DNA of 64,000 bases from Catellicoccus marimammalium M35/04/3 (GCF_000313915.1 NZ_AMYT01000017.1:62001-126000), one strand, 5' to 3'; shown: positions 38,949-48,176, counted from the stretch's first letter. Notes: generated from the letters alone by a model not told the origin. Program-made: numbers and translations.

Positions 38949-39220
38949 ATAAAATTCAAGAATTAAAACAAAAGAAGAATAATTCATTTGATGAGGAAAC
39001 ATTAATGCTTCTAGAATTATTTTTTGATGCTGCTTCGCCTGCTCAACTTTATCATGGATTTGATAAAGGAAAGTTCATATGTCAGTTAAATATTTTAGGA
39101 GAGATTCCCTTATGTAGAAACTTATTTCTTCATGGTATGGTTAGATCTGGAGATGTGTCTAAAAAACTTGCCATAAAAGCTTTATGTGCCTACCATTTCT
39201 TTACATTTTTTAGAGTGTAA
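38945..39220 (+). CDS. Unknown small protein coupled to the preceding gene
   Basis: A 91-residue protein, start overlapping the previous stop (ATGA), hence coupled. The sequence has an acidic/helical middle (DEETLMLLELFFDAASPAQLYH) and a cysteine-containing segment (CQLNILGEIPLCRNLFLHGM). No family recognised. It ends near a terminator at 39278. Together with the preceding gene it makes a two-gene cassette next to the type I R-M remains. Confidence 0.6.
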   Translation: MNKIQELKQKKNNSFDEETLMLLELFFDAASPAQLYHGFDKGKFICQLNILGEIPLCRNLFLHGMVRSGDVSKKLAIKALCAYHFFTFFRV

Positions 39221-39276
39221 GTTAATTCATTTTTTATATTAAGTATTTCATTTTATAATACAATAAGCATATAAAA

Positions 39277-39308
39277 CAAAAAGCGAACTTCTAAGAGTTC
39301 GCTTTTTC
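39277..39308. terminator. Terminator (copy 3 of the repeated family)
   Basis: The hairpin AAAAGCGAACT/AGTTCGCTTTT is shared in sequence with those at 31669, 33739 and 42006. It serves the unknown cassette and perhaps the convergent GW gene. Confidence 0.9.
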
Positions 39309-39372
39309 TTTTCCTTATATTCCTAGTTATTTTGCTTCAATACTCAAATTTCTTAAATACTCAAAAATTTTT

Positions 39373-40287
39373 CTAGTTCCAGAAGTAATATTCTGTGTTA
39401 GATTGAGAATCAGTTTCTCCTTTTATTGTTATTGTATGAGAGTAACCATATTTATATTTATTTAATTTATTCATACCATTTTCTTTTATCGTTGCATTTC
39501 CAGACCCTTGTCCTAATGTTTGATTAGGGTTTTTGTCACCTTTCCAAGTAACAGAAGTTGCATCACCTTCAAATGCATCCATAGTAGCAAAGTAATCCTC
39601 ATTATTTGATACCCATTGACCTTTCCAACCGCTATTTGTAATTGTTTGTTGGAATTGTTTATTCACTTCATTCGCACTTAATGAATCTTGTGGATTTGCA
39701 GGTTTTGATGGTTTTGAAGTTTTCACTGCAGAAACGGCATTTTTATTGACATAACCAATCCATTTGCCATTTTCTTTTGTATATAAAGAATAATAAACAT
39801 TTTGATTGAAATGATTATAATGTGGTTTTACATATAATGTTTTTTTATAATAGCTATTTGTTGTACCTTTTTTCTCTTTGAAATTTAAATCTTTCCAAAT
39901 ACGATAGTCTTTTTTTGTGACTTTTACTTTTTTATCCGTGTTAAACGCAATTCCTCCTGCAGTTTTCGCTGTTTTTACTGCGGAAGAGCGAACATATCCT
40001 ACCCATTTTTTATTATGATCATATAAGCTCATGTAACGACGACCATCTGATAAATTATAATATCCTTTAGCTAGATATGTCTTATGATATAATTTATCAC
40101 TTGTAGTCGCTTTTTTCTTGAAGTCTTTATCTTTGTAGAAGCCATATCCTTTTTTCATGATGGTTACATAATGTCCATCTTTATGATAGTTTCCCCATTT
40201 TACAGCGGCATCTGCTGATCCAGTTGTCGCAAGGATTCCTCCACATAAGCAAAGGCTACTTAATGCTAATAAATATCCTTTTTTCAT
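39373..40287 (-). CDS. Secreted GW-module protein with unique C-terminal domain
   Basis: 304 residues: signal peptide (MKKGYLLALSSLCLCGG..., to about ADA at residue 28), two GW/SH3-like modules (about 30-185, ending WVGYV and WIGYV) and a C-terminal domain (about 200-304). The last is rich in Asn/Thr and may be a small secreted ligand-binding fold. GW modules hold proteins to lipoteichoic acid or the wall by non-covalent binding. Start: ATG at 40285-40287 with GGGGAG eight bases upstream; the frame continues 12 codons upstream. No catalytic domain is seen. It is one of four GW proteins in the window. Confidence 0.8.
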   Translation of the reverse strand: MKKGYLLALSSLCLCGGILATTGSADAAVKWGNYHKDGHYVTIMKKGYGFYKDKDFKKKATTSDKLYHKTYLAKGYYNLSDGRRYMSLYDHNKKWVGYVRSSAVKTAKTAGGIAFNTDKKVKVTKKDYRIWKDLNFKEKKGTTNSYYKKTLYVKPHYNHFNQNVYYSLYTKENGKWIGYVNKNAVSAVKTSKPSKPANPQDSLSANEVNKQFQQTITNSGWKGQWVSNNEDYFATMDAFEGDATSVTWKGDKNPNQTLGQGSGNATIKENGMNKLNKYKYGYSHTITIKGETDSQSNTEYYFWN

Positions 40288-40384
40288 CTTTTTCTCCCCT
40301 TTTAATCTTAACTCCTCTTTCATTATAAGCTTCTTTTCCTTTACTAAATGTAACTTGCTTCACAAAAGAATAAGAAGAAAACAT

Positions 40385-40418
40385 AAAAATATCCCCAAAA
40401 GAAATCTTTCGGGGATTG
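40385..40418 (-). terminator. Terminator after the CPBP protease gene
   Basis: An ATCCCCGAAAGA... stem (ATCCCC/GGGGAT) with T-rich tail on the minus strand. Confidence 0.75.
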
Positions 40419-40439
40419 TATCATACACAATAAATATTT

Positions 40440-41117
40440 TTATACGAGCATACCAACAATATTATTTAACATATGTGCTCCTGAAGATAATAGGACATTA
40501 TCTTTACTACGAACATATAATAAACTCAACATTAATCCGTTCCAAATATATGGTAAGGCTTGTGGTAATTGATCAAGAGAAGTGATATGAATCAAGCCAA
40601 ATAGAATAGAAGAAGCGATGACCAGAATCCATTTTGGTAATTTTGTACCTAATTGACCAATAATCACTTCACGGAATAATAATTCTTCGTTCATCGGTCC
40701 AATAATTCCAACCGTAATCATAAATAAGAAGTTAGATAAAGGACTACCTACTTTAGCTAAAGAATCTACCGCTGCTTGATTATCACTTTGAATGAATGAG
40801 AAAACCATAGAACCAACTAACATTAAAATGAAAGTAAGTACGATTTTCCCCATATTGCTCCAAATTTTTTCTTTGAAGCGAGTCATATCTAATTTCAGTG
40901 TTTTTCTAAAAATAAGAATTCCCAAAATCAAACATAGAAAATGGAAACCAAAGAATCCATACTGGCGGAACATTTCTGCATCCATCATCGAACAATGGAA
41001 GGTTTGTTGATAAAATTGGCTCGATAATGGAGCAAGTGTATAGCCTAAACAAAGATAAGCAATTGTAAATGCAATAATTTTAAATGTTGGGGTTTGTAAA
41101 AATCCTTTTTCTTTCAT
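40440..41117 (-). CDS. CPBP-family intramembrane metalloprotease
   Basis: A 225-residue multi-spanning (about 6-7 helices) protein of the CAAX protease/bacteriocin-processing (Abi) family. The motifs EELLFRE (Glu-Glu-xxx-Arg, about residue 144-150), FGLIHI (His) and HMLNN (His) are those of the metal-dependent active site. In lactic acid bacteria such proteins often accompany bacteriocin loci and give self-immunity or process peptides. Preceded by GGAGG. It is not next to a bacteriocin gene here. Confidence 0.88.
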   Translation of the reverse strand: MKEKGFLQTPTFKIIAFTIAYLCLGYTLAPLSSQFYQQTFHCSMMDAEMFRQYGFFGFHFLCLILGILIFRKTLKLDMTRFKEKIWSNMGKIVLTFILMLVGSMVFSFIQSDNQAAVDSLAKVGSPLSNFLFMITVGIIGPMNEELLFREVIIGQLGTKLPKWILVIASSILFGLIHITSLDQLPQALPYIWNGLMLSLLYVRSKDNVLLSSGAHMLNNIVGMLV

Positions 41118-41388
41118 TGTTTCCTCCTTTTTTTGTTATCTTATCATGAAAGAAACAAAAGCAATAATAAAATGATAAAAAATGAATCTTCCTAAATAAA
41201 AACTTAAAAATATATCATTAACTATATTTCATAATTAGAATTAAAACCAAATTTCTAAAAGATTTATTTCTAAATTGATTTTGATTTGAAAAGCAAATAG
41301 AAATATTTTAATTCTATATTTATAACTTATTTTTATTTTTCTATTTTGTGATAAAATAACATTATAAACATTTCACAAGGAGAATATT

Positions 41389-42006
41389 ATGAAGAAATTA
41401 CTCGTTAGCTTTTGTTCGTTAAGCTTATTATTAACTTTATCCGCTTGTGGAACAAAAGAAAAAGAATTGCAGTCCACCATTGATAGTCAAAGTAAAGAAG
41501 TGGAAACATTAAAAAAAGAAAAGCAAAGTGCAGAGGATAAAAATAAAAAAAGTGCTGCTGATGTGGACAAACTAAAGAAAGAAAATAAAAAACAAAAAGA
41601 GGAAATCGAACGATTAAAAAAAGTATTAGCGTCGAAGAAGGAAAGTAATCGTCAAAAACAGTTACAACAACAAACTATCGCTACTTCTACTTCGACGCCA
41701 ACAGAAAACACAACTCAAAGTCAAAGTGGTGAAGGAATTTCTGCTGCAGCTACTATTCCTGAAATAGGTCCAGAATCATGTGCTTCACTTGACCATAATA
41801 AAATTGCTAAAGAAATTAGAGAAAAAAATAATCGTCCAGCGTTAACCTCTAAAGGACAGAAAATTTATGATCAAGATGGGAACGTTCTTACCGAAGGACA
41901 ACGTCAAGAAATCATCAATAATGGTGGTGGGGACCCAGTCATCCAAGTAGAAACAGCAGAAATTCAAACGGAATGGGCTAAAGAACATGGATTATTAGAC
42001 AAATAA
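41389..42006 (+). CDS. Coiled-coil lipoprotein
   Basis: A 205-residue lipoprotein: signal peptide with lipobox LSAC (Cys20), a long Lys/Glu coiled coil (about 25-95), a Gln/Thr/Ser-rich linker and a small C-terminal domain (about 120-205, with PGPESC-like IGPESCASLDHNKIAKEIR). LspA in this window could process it. Function unknown; perhaps wall spacer or scaffold. AAGGAG lies upstream of the ATG. The upstream 270 bases are AT-rich without an ORF. Confidence 0.85.
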   Translation: MKKLLVSFCSLSLLLTLSACGTKEKELQSTIDSQSKEVETLKKEKQSAEDKNKKSAADVDKLKKENKKQKEEIERLKKVLASKKESNRQKQLQQQTIATSTSTPTENTTQSQSGEGISAAATIPEIGPESCASLDHNKIAKEIREKNNRPALTSKGQKIYDQDGNVLTEGQRQEIINNGGGDPVIQVETAEIQTEWAKEHGLLDK

Positions 42007-42041
42007 AAAAAAGCGGACTCTTTGGAGTTCGCTTTTTTTTA
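42006..42041. terminator. Terminator (copy 4 of the repeated family), bidirectional
   Basis: The hairpin AAAAGCGGACTC/GAGTTCGCTTTT with T8 ends the lipoprotein gene. Its minus-strand form may serve the NlpC/P60 gene. Confidence 0.9.
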
Positions 42042-42049
42042 TTTAACTA

Positions 42050-43945
42050 TTACTTAATAGGCTCAAATGCCGTTGATCTCATATATCCTAACCATTTTCC
42101 GTCTTTAGATTCTCTTATAGAGTAAAAACGACCACCTTTTTTATTATCTTCTGTAGGAATTCGATCATAATATCCTTGAGCGTAGTATGTGTTTCCAGCC
42201 ATATTTAAAGAATTATTAATCATACAATCTGCACTCAATGATTGATGAGTATATAAACCATATTTAGTATCTTTTTTTGCCACTATAACCATCTTTTTCA
42301 ATGGATGATATTCTCCAAAATTATATTCCTCAATTTTTAATGCATCCATATTTGCATACCCAATGAAAGTTCTTTCTCCATTTTGACGATTAACATCATA
42401 TATCGAAGCATACCAATCATTATTAAAATGGTGATATTTATTTTTAATTTCATACCAATGATTTTTTTCTATCACTCCTAATTGTTGAGTGAAATTTAAA
42501 TCTTTCCAAATTGCTATATTATCTTTTTGAACTGATACTAAGGTATTTGGTTTTTGTTTAAATGGTACTCCTTCTTTTGAATCACCTTCAAGATCAGATA
42601 ATTTTAAAGCATCTGAATCCACATATCCAATCCATTTTAATCCATCATCAAGATCAGATTTATCTTCTTCAAATATACTCATATATCTATGATTGTCATA
42701 AGCATCATAGTATCCACGAATGTATACTGTCTTATTTAAATATTTATTCGTACTAGAAATAGCTTTTTTTAGCATAGTATCTTTGTATATATTAAATCCT
42801 GTATTTATAATGGTTCCATATTTCTTATATGAATGATGATCATTTAAGACACTAGAAACCTCTAAACAATCCAGGCGATTAACATATCCAAACCATTTAT
42901 CATTTGAATCATATAAACTTAAATAAGTATATCCATTAAAATTATTATAATGTCCTTTTACATGATAAATTTCATTAACGTGATCTTGAGCTGTACCAAT
43001 AGAATTCTTTAATTCTAAATCTTTCCAAATCTTAGCATTATTTCCTTTTGGATGAATTTTAATATAATAATCATCTGAAATAAAACTGCCTGCTGATCCA
43101 TAGTCGCTTATTTTTAATGCACTTTCGCATAAATATCCCTGAAATTCTTTTTTATTATTATATAATTCATAATATTTTTTACCATCATTATTTATTATAT
43201 AATTGGTAGCATGTAATGTCTTTTGATATAGATTTTTACTACTTTGTTTTACTTTAGTTAAAGTTTTATCTGTATAACAATCAGTATTATTACTAATAAT
43301 TGTCATAAAATTATCGCAACGTATTGGGCTTAAAGAAGATTCTGGTAATACACGTCTGGCAAAATCTGGTTTCCAATATTTTATTTCTCCATATTTGACA
43401 GTTTCTCCTGGTTGTGGAGCATGTATATATTGTCCATTTCCAACATAAATAGCTACATGATATGTATTGTTCTTGTCACCCCAAAATAATAAATCTCCAA
43501 CTTTTAAATTATTTAAAGAAACATCTTTACCACACTTCTCTTGCTCTGTTGTAACACGAGGAAGAGATAAATTAATAGCTTCTTTATATACATATTGTAC
43601 AAGTCCAGAACAGTCAAATCCAGAAGGACTAGTTCCTCCCCAAACATAAGGAACCCCTAAATATTTTTTAGCAGTATTAAGAACGGATGATTGTTGTGGA
43701 CTCAACATTTCTCTCTTTTCCATTAAATTATGACTATTAATAATAGGTTGTTTAGGAATAGACATAATGTTATTAAATTGTTCCTTAGTATATCCCTCTT
43801 TTTTAGCTTTAGACCATTCGCTATTAAAATTAATACTACAATCATTTACTATTGTACTTTGATTTTCTTTAGCATTAACTATGCTAATATTACTAATTCC
43901 TATTGTAGATAATATTGTAGAAAACAATAATATTTTCTTAAACAT
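42050..43945 (-). CDS. Secreted NlpC/P60 endopeptidase with five GW modules
   Basis: 631 residues: signal peptide (1-25), short linker, NlpC/P60 domain (about 85-195) with a complete triad (Cys112 in FDCSGLVQ, His163 in YHVAIYVG, and His175 in YIHAP) and five GW/SH3-like modules (to the end). It should cut peptide stems in peptidoglycan (D-Glu-to-diamino acid bond) during growth or division, held at the surface by the GW modules. Promoter TTGACA-17-TTATTC lies upstream. It is AT-rich relative to its paralogue at 32256-33731. Confidence 0.9.
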   Translation of the reverse strand: MFKKILLFSTILSTIGISNISIVNAKENQSTIVNDCSINFNSEWSKAKKEGYTKEQFNNIMSIPKQPIINSHNLMEKREMLSPQQSSVLNTAKKYLGVPYVWGGTSPSGFDCSGLVQYVYKEAINLSLPRVTTEQEKCGKDVSLNNLKVGDLLFWGDKNNTYHVAIYVGNGQYIHAPQPGETVKYGEIKYWKPDFARRVLPESSLSPIRCDNFMTIISNNTDCYTDKTLTKVKQSSKNLYQKTLHATNYIINNDGKKYYELYNNKKEFQGYLCESALKISDYGSAGSFISDDYYIKIHPKGNNAKIWKDLELKNSIGTAQDHVNEIYHVKGHYNNFNGYTYLSLYDSNDKWFGYVNRLDCLEVSSVLNDHHSYKKYGTIINTGFNIYKDTMLKKAISSTNKYLNKTVYIRGYYDAYDNHRYMSIFEEDKSDLDDGLKWIGYVDSDALKLSDLEGDSKEGVPFKQKPNTLVSVQKDNIAIWKDLNFTQQLGVIEKNHWYEIKNKYHHFNNDWYASIYDVNRQNGERTFIGYANMDALKIEEYNFGEYHPLKKMVIVAKKDTKYGLYTHQSLSADCMINNSLNMAGNTYYAQGYYDRIPTEDNKKGGRFYSIRESKDGKWLGYMRSTAFEPIK

Positions 43946-44074
43946 AAAAACCCCTCTTTAATAAAAATAAATAAAATACGAATAATAGAATAATACATAT
44001 TTAATATAATTGTCAATTATTTATTTTTAGTATTTTTTCACAAAAATTTAAAAAAATAAATAATTTATAGTATT

Positions 44075-44111
44075 AAAAAATAGAGAAGTGAATTCACTTC
44101 TCTATTTTTTA
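44075..44111. terminator. Terminator overlapping the end of the DUF5662 gene
   Basis: A perfect AGAGAAGTGAA/TTCACTTCTCT hairpin with A6 and T6 arms. It includes the stop codon of the DUF5662 gene. Confidence 0.85.
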
Positions 44112-44644
44112 ATCTTTTTCTTTCGTTTTAATTCTTCTCGAACAGTTTTAAAGAATTGGTCTTCCCCTACTTCTTTTAAATAGTATAAAGCATCATGAAT
44201 TTGTTGTGCAGTTTTGAGATGGGTTAATATCGTATGTTTTGTTTTCTCGTTGTATTCATAAGGCGAAGCGTCCGTGTATTTGTCTTTTAGATAATTTTTG
44301 CTAGCACCAATGCGATCACATAGTAATTCCACTAGATATTCATCTGTCATCGGCTGTGCAATAGTTCCTTCTTTACTATTATCTAACCAATATTCTAAAT
44401 GATGGGCATTATGTCCTTTATGATGAAGCCATGCTTTTGAACATCCTCCATGTTCCACCTTATCTTGATGAATTGGCGAATGAGTTCCTGTCCAATAACG
44501 ATGAACGTATAATTCTTGAGGCGAATATTTGGATAAATCATGTAATAAACCTCTTTTATATAAACCACAGCGGAAACAATTTTTCATTACTAAATGTCGG
44601 TGATGAGTAATTGTTTTTAAATGATTCCATAATGTTGATGTCAT
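44102..44644 (-). CDS. DUF5662 family protein
   Basis: A 180-residue cytoplasmic protein, rich in His (HHRHL, LLHDLSKY, HHKGHNAHHLEYW, CDRIGASK). The HDLSKYSP and HNAHHLEYW segments are those of DUF5662, an uncharacterised family with an HD-like metal site. Its role is not known; nucleotide or phospho-ester hydrolysis is only a guess. Monocistronic, convergent terminators on both sides. Confidence 0.8.
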   Translation of the reverse strand: MTSTLWNHLKTITHHRHLVMKNCFRCGLYKRGLLHDLSKYSPQELYVHRYWTGTHSPIHQDKVEHGGCSKAWLHHKGHNAHHLEYWLDNSKEGTIAQPMTDEYLVELLCDRIGASKNYLKDKYTDASPYEYNEKTKHTILTHLKTAQQIHDALYYLKEVGEDQFFKTVREELKRKKKIKK

Positions 44645-44694
44645 AAACTCTTCCTTTCTTTTCTTCTATTATCCTAACGCAAATTTCAGTAGAA

Positions 44695-44728
44695 AAAAAG
44701 AAGAAGACCTAAAAAGGTCCTCTTTTTA
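44695..44728 (-). terminator. Terminator after the NCS2 permease
   Basis: The minus-strand hairpin GAGGACCT/AGGTCTTC with T-run lies at the end of the permease gene. Confidence 0.7.
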
Positions 44729-46048
44729 TAAGTTCATTAAGTAAAAGTTCAAGATGAAAATAACATCTAAAATCCAAATCATTGGATGGACTTTTTTCCC
44801 ATCTCCAACAACAAGAGCGACAAAACTATAAGTAATAAACCCTACTGCAATTCCATTACTAATAGAGAAACTTAGTACCATCGTCAAAATCGTTAATAAA
44901 CAACAAGCCGCATATAAAATATGATCCCATTGAATACGAATTAAATCTTGACTCATCAAAATCCCCACAGCTACTAGTGCGGGTGCTGTTACCGCAGGAG
45001 TAACTAGACTATTAATAAATGGCGCAATATATAAAGATAGCCCAAATAATAATCCAGAAACAATAGAAGTTAGACCAGTACGTCCCCCTACTTCAATTCC
45101 ACTTGTACTTTCAATCAAGGTTGCCATACTACTAACGCCTATTGTACTCCCAAAAATATTCGCTGCTGAATCTACTAATAATGCCTTATGCATATTTTCT
45201 TCTCCTAAATTAGGATTCGCAACTTTCAAACGTTGATTGACGGTTAGTAATGTTCCTGTTGTATCAAAAAAGTCAATAAATAAAAAAGAAAATAAAACTA
45301 AAATCAAATTAGGAATCGAATGGAATAAATCAGGTAATCCTTGGATAAATCCACCCATTTCATCTAAACGAAAATCTACGCCAAAATGACTTGGAAAAGA
45401 AGGCATACCAGAAAATCCCATCGCTCCCATGCAAAGTCCTATGATAATCGTTGCAATCATTCCCCAAAAGATAGCTAAAGGAACACCACGAGCTAATAAA
45501 GCAATAGTAATTAAAATTCCAATCAAAGCTAATAATACTGTTGGTTTTGTGAAATTCCCTAGTTTTACAAAATTATTTGGATCAGCTACGATGATATTTG
45601 AATTTTTTAATCCGATGAACATGATGAAAAAGCCAATTCCAATTCCAATCGCATATTTTAACGGTTCAGGAATTGCATCAATGATGATTTTACGCAGTCC
45701 AGTCAAAGAAATAATAAAGAATAAAATACCAGATAAAAAGACAGCTGCTAGTCCTGCTTGCCAACTGCCTAATTGAGGCACTACAGTAAAAGCAAATAAA
45801 GCAGCAGTACCAATTCCTGGCCCTAATGTGATTGGATAATTTGCAAAGAATCCCATCGCAAAAGAACATAAGGCTGAAACAATCGCAGTCGTTACAACCA
45901 CCGAAGTTCGATTCATCCCTGCTTGAGAAAGAATGTTAGGAATCACCGCTAAGATATAGCCTGCAGAAAGAAAGGTGGTAATTCCCGCGATGACTTCCCT
46001 TTTCACAGAGGTATGATTCTCTCTTAATTTGAATAGTTTTTCAAACAT
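44726..46048 (-). CDS. NCS2/AzgA-family purine permease (guanine/hypoxanthine type)
   Basis: 440 residues with about 12-14 membrane segments. The N-terminal half has AGITTFLSAGYILAVIPNIL and ANYPITLGPGIGTAALFAF; the FIDFFDTTGTLLTV segment is typical of the AzgA/PbuG-PbuO subfamily. It imports guanine or hypoxanthine by proton symport. The start is ATG at 46046-46048 with AAAGGAG; the frame also stays open upstream into the riboswitch terminator. A guanine-class riboswitch and terminator precede it, in keeping with purine control. Confidence 0.93.
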   Translation of the reverse strand: MFEKLFKLRENHTSVKREVIAGITTFLSAGYILAVIPNILSQAGMNRTSVVVTTAIVSALCSFAMGFFANYPITLGPGIGTAALFAFTVVPQLGSWQAGLAAVFLSGILFFIISLTGLRKIIIDAIPEPLKYAIGIGIGFFIMFIGLKNSNIIVADPNNFVKLGNFTKPTVLLALIGILITIALLARGVPLAIFWGMIATIIIGLCMGAMGFSGMPSFPSHFGVDFRLDEMGGFIQGLPDLFHSIPNLILVLFSFLFIDFFDTTGTLLTVNQRLKVANPNLGEENMHKALLVDSAANIFGSTIGVSSMATLIESTSGIEVGGRTGLTSIVSGLLFGLSLYIAPFINSLVTPAVTAPALVAVGILMSQDLIRIQWDHILYAACCLLTILTMVLSFSISNGIAVGFITYSFVALVVGDGKKVHPMIWILDVIFILNFYLMNL

Positions 46049-46073
46049 ATAATCTCCTTTCGATGTTGTCATC

Positions 46074-46108
46074 AAAAAAAGAGCATACCTTAATAAGGTA
46101 CGCTCTTG
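46074..46108 (-). terminator. Riboswitch expression-platform terminator
   Basis: The minus-strand hairpin AGAGCGTACCTT/AAGGTATGCTCT (one G-T pair) is followed by T7. It lies between the purine aptamer and the permease start. Purine binding should favour it, turning the permease off. Confidence 0.85.
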
Positions 46109-46147
46109 TACGAATTTATCATGAAAAAGAAAAATTAATTTCATAAT

Positions 46148-46212
46148 AATTGTAGTCCATTATTTACGGTAATGGGTAGAGACTGATGACCTTATTACAT
46201 CTTTATACAATT
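46148..46212 (-). ncRNA. Purine (guanine-class) riboswitch aptamer
   Basis: The P1 helix pairs AATTGTA with TACAATT. P2 is GATG/CATC. J2/3 carries AGTCTCTACC (consensus GUUUCUACC), P3 is CATTA/TAATG with loop CCGTAAA, and the 3' junction reads GGACTAC. The pyrimidine that pairs with the ligand is C (GACTA), which marks the guanine/hypoxanthine class rather than adenine. It lies upstream of a purine permease and its terminator. The whole fits the known Firmicute riboswitch. Confidence 0.9.
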
Positions 46213-46225
46213 AATTTTTTCTTGT

Positions 46226-46253
46226 ATTATATCACGATCTCAATTGTTGTCAA
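46226..46253 (-). promoter_or_regulatory. Promoter of the riboswitch-permease unit
   Basis: On the minus strand TTGACA (46248-46253) and TATAAT (46226-46231) are separated by 16 bases, 14 bases before the aptamer. It abuts the stop codon of the ABC-F gene. Confidence 0.85.
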
Positions 46254-46259
46254 TATAGA

Positions 46260-48176
46260 TTATACATATTGAGAAAGATATTCCCAACGTTCCAATTTTT
46301 CTTCTAACGCTTGGTTGGTCTCATCTAATTTTTGTTGCAATTCTCCAAGATAAACAAAATCTGCCGTCGTATTTTGACTCATTTCATCTTCAATCTCAGA
46401 AATAGAAGTTTCCAACTGTTCAATGTCTTCTTCTATGGTTTCCCACTCTTTTTGTTCCATATACGTTAGTTTTTTCTTTTCTACTTTTTCTGGTTTTTCT
46501 TCTACTTTTGGTTCTTTTGGTTTTTCTTCTTTCTTTGTTGTTTTACGGAAAGATTGTTCTTTCTCTGCAAAGTATTCTGAAGCTGAACCATAGTATAAAG
46601 ATAAGTCTTCCCCTTTTTCAAAAAGTAATAGACGTTCTGCTACTTTATCTAAGAAGTAACGATCATGACTCACAGTGATAACTGCTCCTGGAAAAGTACT
46701 CAAATAGTCTTCTAAGATAGTCAAAGTATCGATATCTAAGTCATTGGTTGGTTCATCTAATAAAAGAACATTTGGCTGTTGAATTAATAATTTCAATAGA
46801 TACAGACGACGTTTTTCTCCACCAGAAAGTTTTCCAACTAACGTTCCGTGCATAGAACGTGGGAATAAGAAACGCTCTAGCATTTCTGTCACACTGACAA
46901 TTGATTGATCTTTTGTTCTTGTTTCTTCTGCGACTTCTTGTAAAAATTGGATGACACGCTTATTATCTTCCATTCCTTCATTTTGTTGTGTGTAGTAAGC
47001 GATTTTTACCGTTTCTCCAATTTCATAAACGCCACTCGTTAGTGGTAAACGCCCAGCTAAAACATTTAACAATGAAGTTTTCCCTGTTCCGTTATCCCCT
47101 GTAATCCCTAATCGTTCATGATTTTGGATTAAAAGATTTAAATGTGTAAAAAGAACATGGTCGCCAAAAGCTAATGAACCTTCTTCAATCGCTAATACCT
47201 TTTTCCCAAGACGAGTAGTTGCCAGATCAATGTTCCAGTCTGCTTCTTCTTTTTGATTCGATTTCATCGCTTCTTTTAAATCATAGAAACGTTTCTTACG
47301 TGCTTCTTGTTTTGTTCGACGAGCTTCAACCCCTTTACGCATCCAAGCTAATTCTTGTTTATATAGGCGTTGTTGCTTATGCTGTTGCACTTTTTCTTGT
47401 TCTAAACGTAACGCTTTTCCTTCTAAATAACTTTGGTAGTTTCCTTGATATTCATAGATGATTCCATGGTCTAATTCAAAAATTCGGTTCGTTACTTGAT
47501 CTAAGAAATAACGGTCATGGGTAATGACTAAAAGTGCTCCTTTGTATTGTTGTAAGTATTTTTCTAACCAACAAATACTACGATAATCTAGGTGGTTAGT
47601 TGGTTCGTCAAGTAATAATAAATCAGGTTGAGCAATCAATACTTGAGCTAAGCCAACACGTTTTTGTTGTCCTCCAGATAACGTACCACATTTTTGTTGT
47701 AAATCAGAAATTCCTAACTGTTGTAAGATAATTTTCGCATTCGTTTCTGCTAACCAAGCATCCGTTTCATTCATACGATTTTCTGCTTTTTCAAACTGTG
47801 CTTGACACGCTTCATCATAGCCTTTTTCTTCCATTGCTAATAAAGCTTCTTCATATTGACGCACCGCACGCATAATCGGTGCTTCCCCTTTGAAGACAAC
47901 TTCTAACACTGTTTTTTCTGGATCTAATTTTGTCTCTTGTGGTAAATACGCCACACTGTAATCATGAGGATAAGTAAACTCCCCTTCAAATGGCTCTTCT
48001 TCCACATAAGGGTTAGTTCCTTGTTGAGCTAAAATGCGCATTAAGCTACTTTTCCCTGTACCATTGATTCCAATTAATCCAATCTTATCGCCTTCTTGGA
48101 TAGAAAACGCAATATTTTTAAACAGTTGTTTTTCACCATAAGTTTTTGTTAATTGTTCTGCTTTAAATTCTTTCAT
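46260..48176 (-). CDS. ABC-F ribosomal ATPase (Uup/YfmR type)
   Basis: 638 residues without membrane segments. Two ABC ATPase domains: Walker A GINGTGKSS (first, about 36-44) and GDNGTGKTS (second), signatures LSGGQQKR and LSGGEKRR, and Walker B LLLLDEPTNHLD and VLLLDEPTNDLD. A linker (P-site tRNA-interacting motif) with charged residues lies between. The C-terminal coiled coil (about 570-638) is typical of Uup/YfmR. Such proteins act on the ribosome to rescue or tune translation. It is followed after one base by cca (upstream on the minus strand), giving a cca-ABC-F operon. Confidence 0.93.
   Translation of the reverse strand: MKEFKAEQLTKTYGEKQLFKNIAFSIQEGDKIGLIGINGTGKSSLMRILAQQGTNPYVEEEPFEGEFTYPHDYSVAYLPQETKLDPEKTVLEVVFKGEAPIMRAVRQYEEALLAMEEKGYDEACQAQFEKAENRMNETDAWLAETNAKIILQQLGISDLQQKCGTLSGGQQKRVGLAQVLIAQPDLLLLDEPTNHLDYRSICWLEKYLQQYKGALLVITHDRYFLDQVTNRIFELDHGIIYEYQGNYQSYLEGKALRLEQEKVQQHKQQRLYKQELAWMRKGVEARRTKQEARKKRFYDLKEAMKSNQKEEADWNIDLATTRLGKKVLAIEEGSLAFGDHVLFTHLNLLIQNHERLGITGDNGTGKTSLLNVLAGRLPLTSGVYEIGETVKIAYYTQQNEGMEDNKRVIQFLQEVAEETRTKDQSIVSVTEMLERFLFPRSMHGTLVGKLSGGEKRRLYLLKLLIQQPNVLLLDEPTNDLDIDTLTILEDYLSTFPGAVITVSHDRYFLDKVAERLLLFEKGEDLSLYYGSASEYFAEKEQSFRKTTKKEEKPKEPKVEEKPEKVEKKKLTYMEQKEWETIEEDIEQLETSISEIEDEMSQNTTADFVYLGELQQKLDETNQALEEKLERWEYLSQYV

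Noticed and set aside
46049-46144. N-terminal extension of the NCS2 permease
   Set aside because: It would run through the riboswitch terminator and has no ribosome site; the ATG at 46048 has a strong one.
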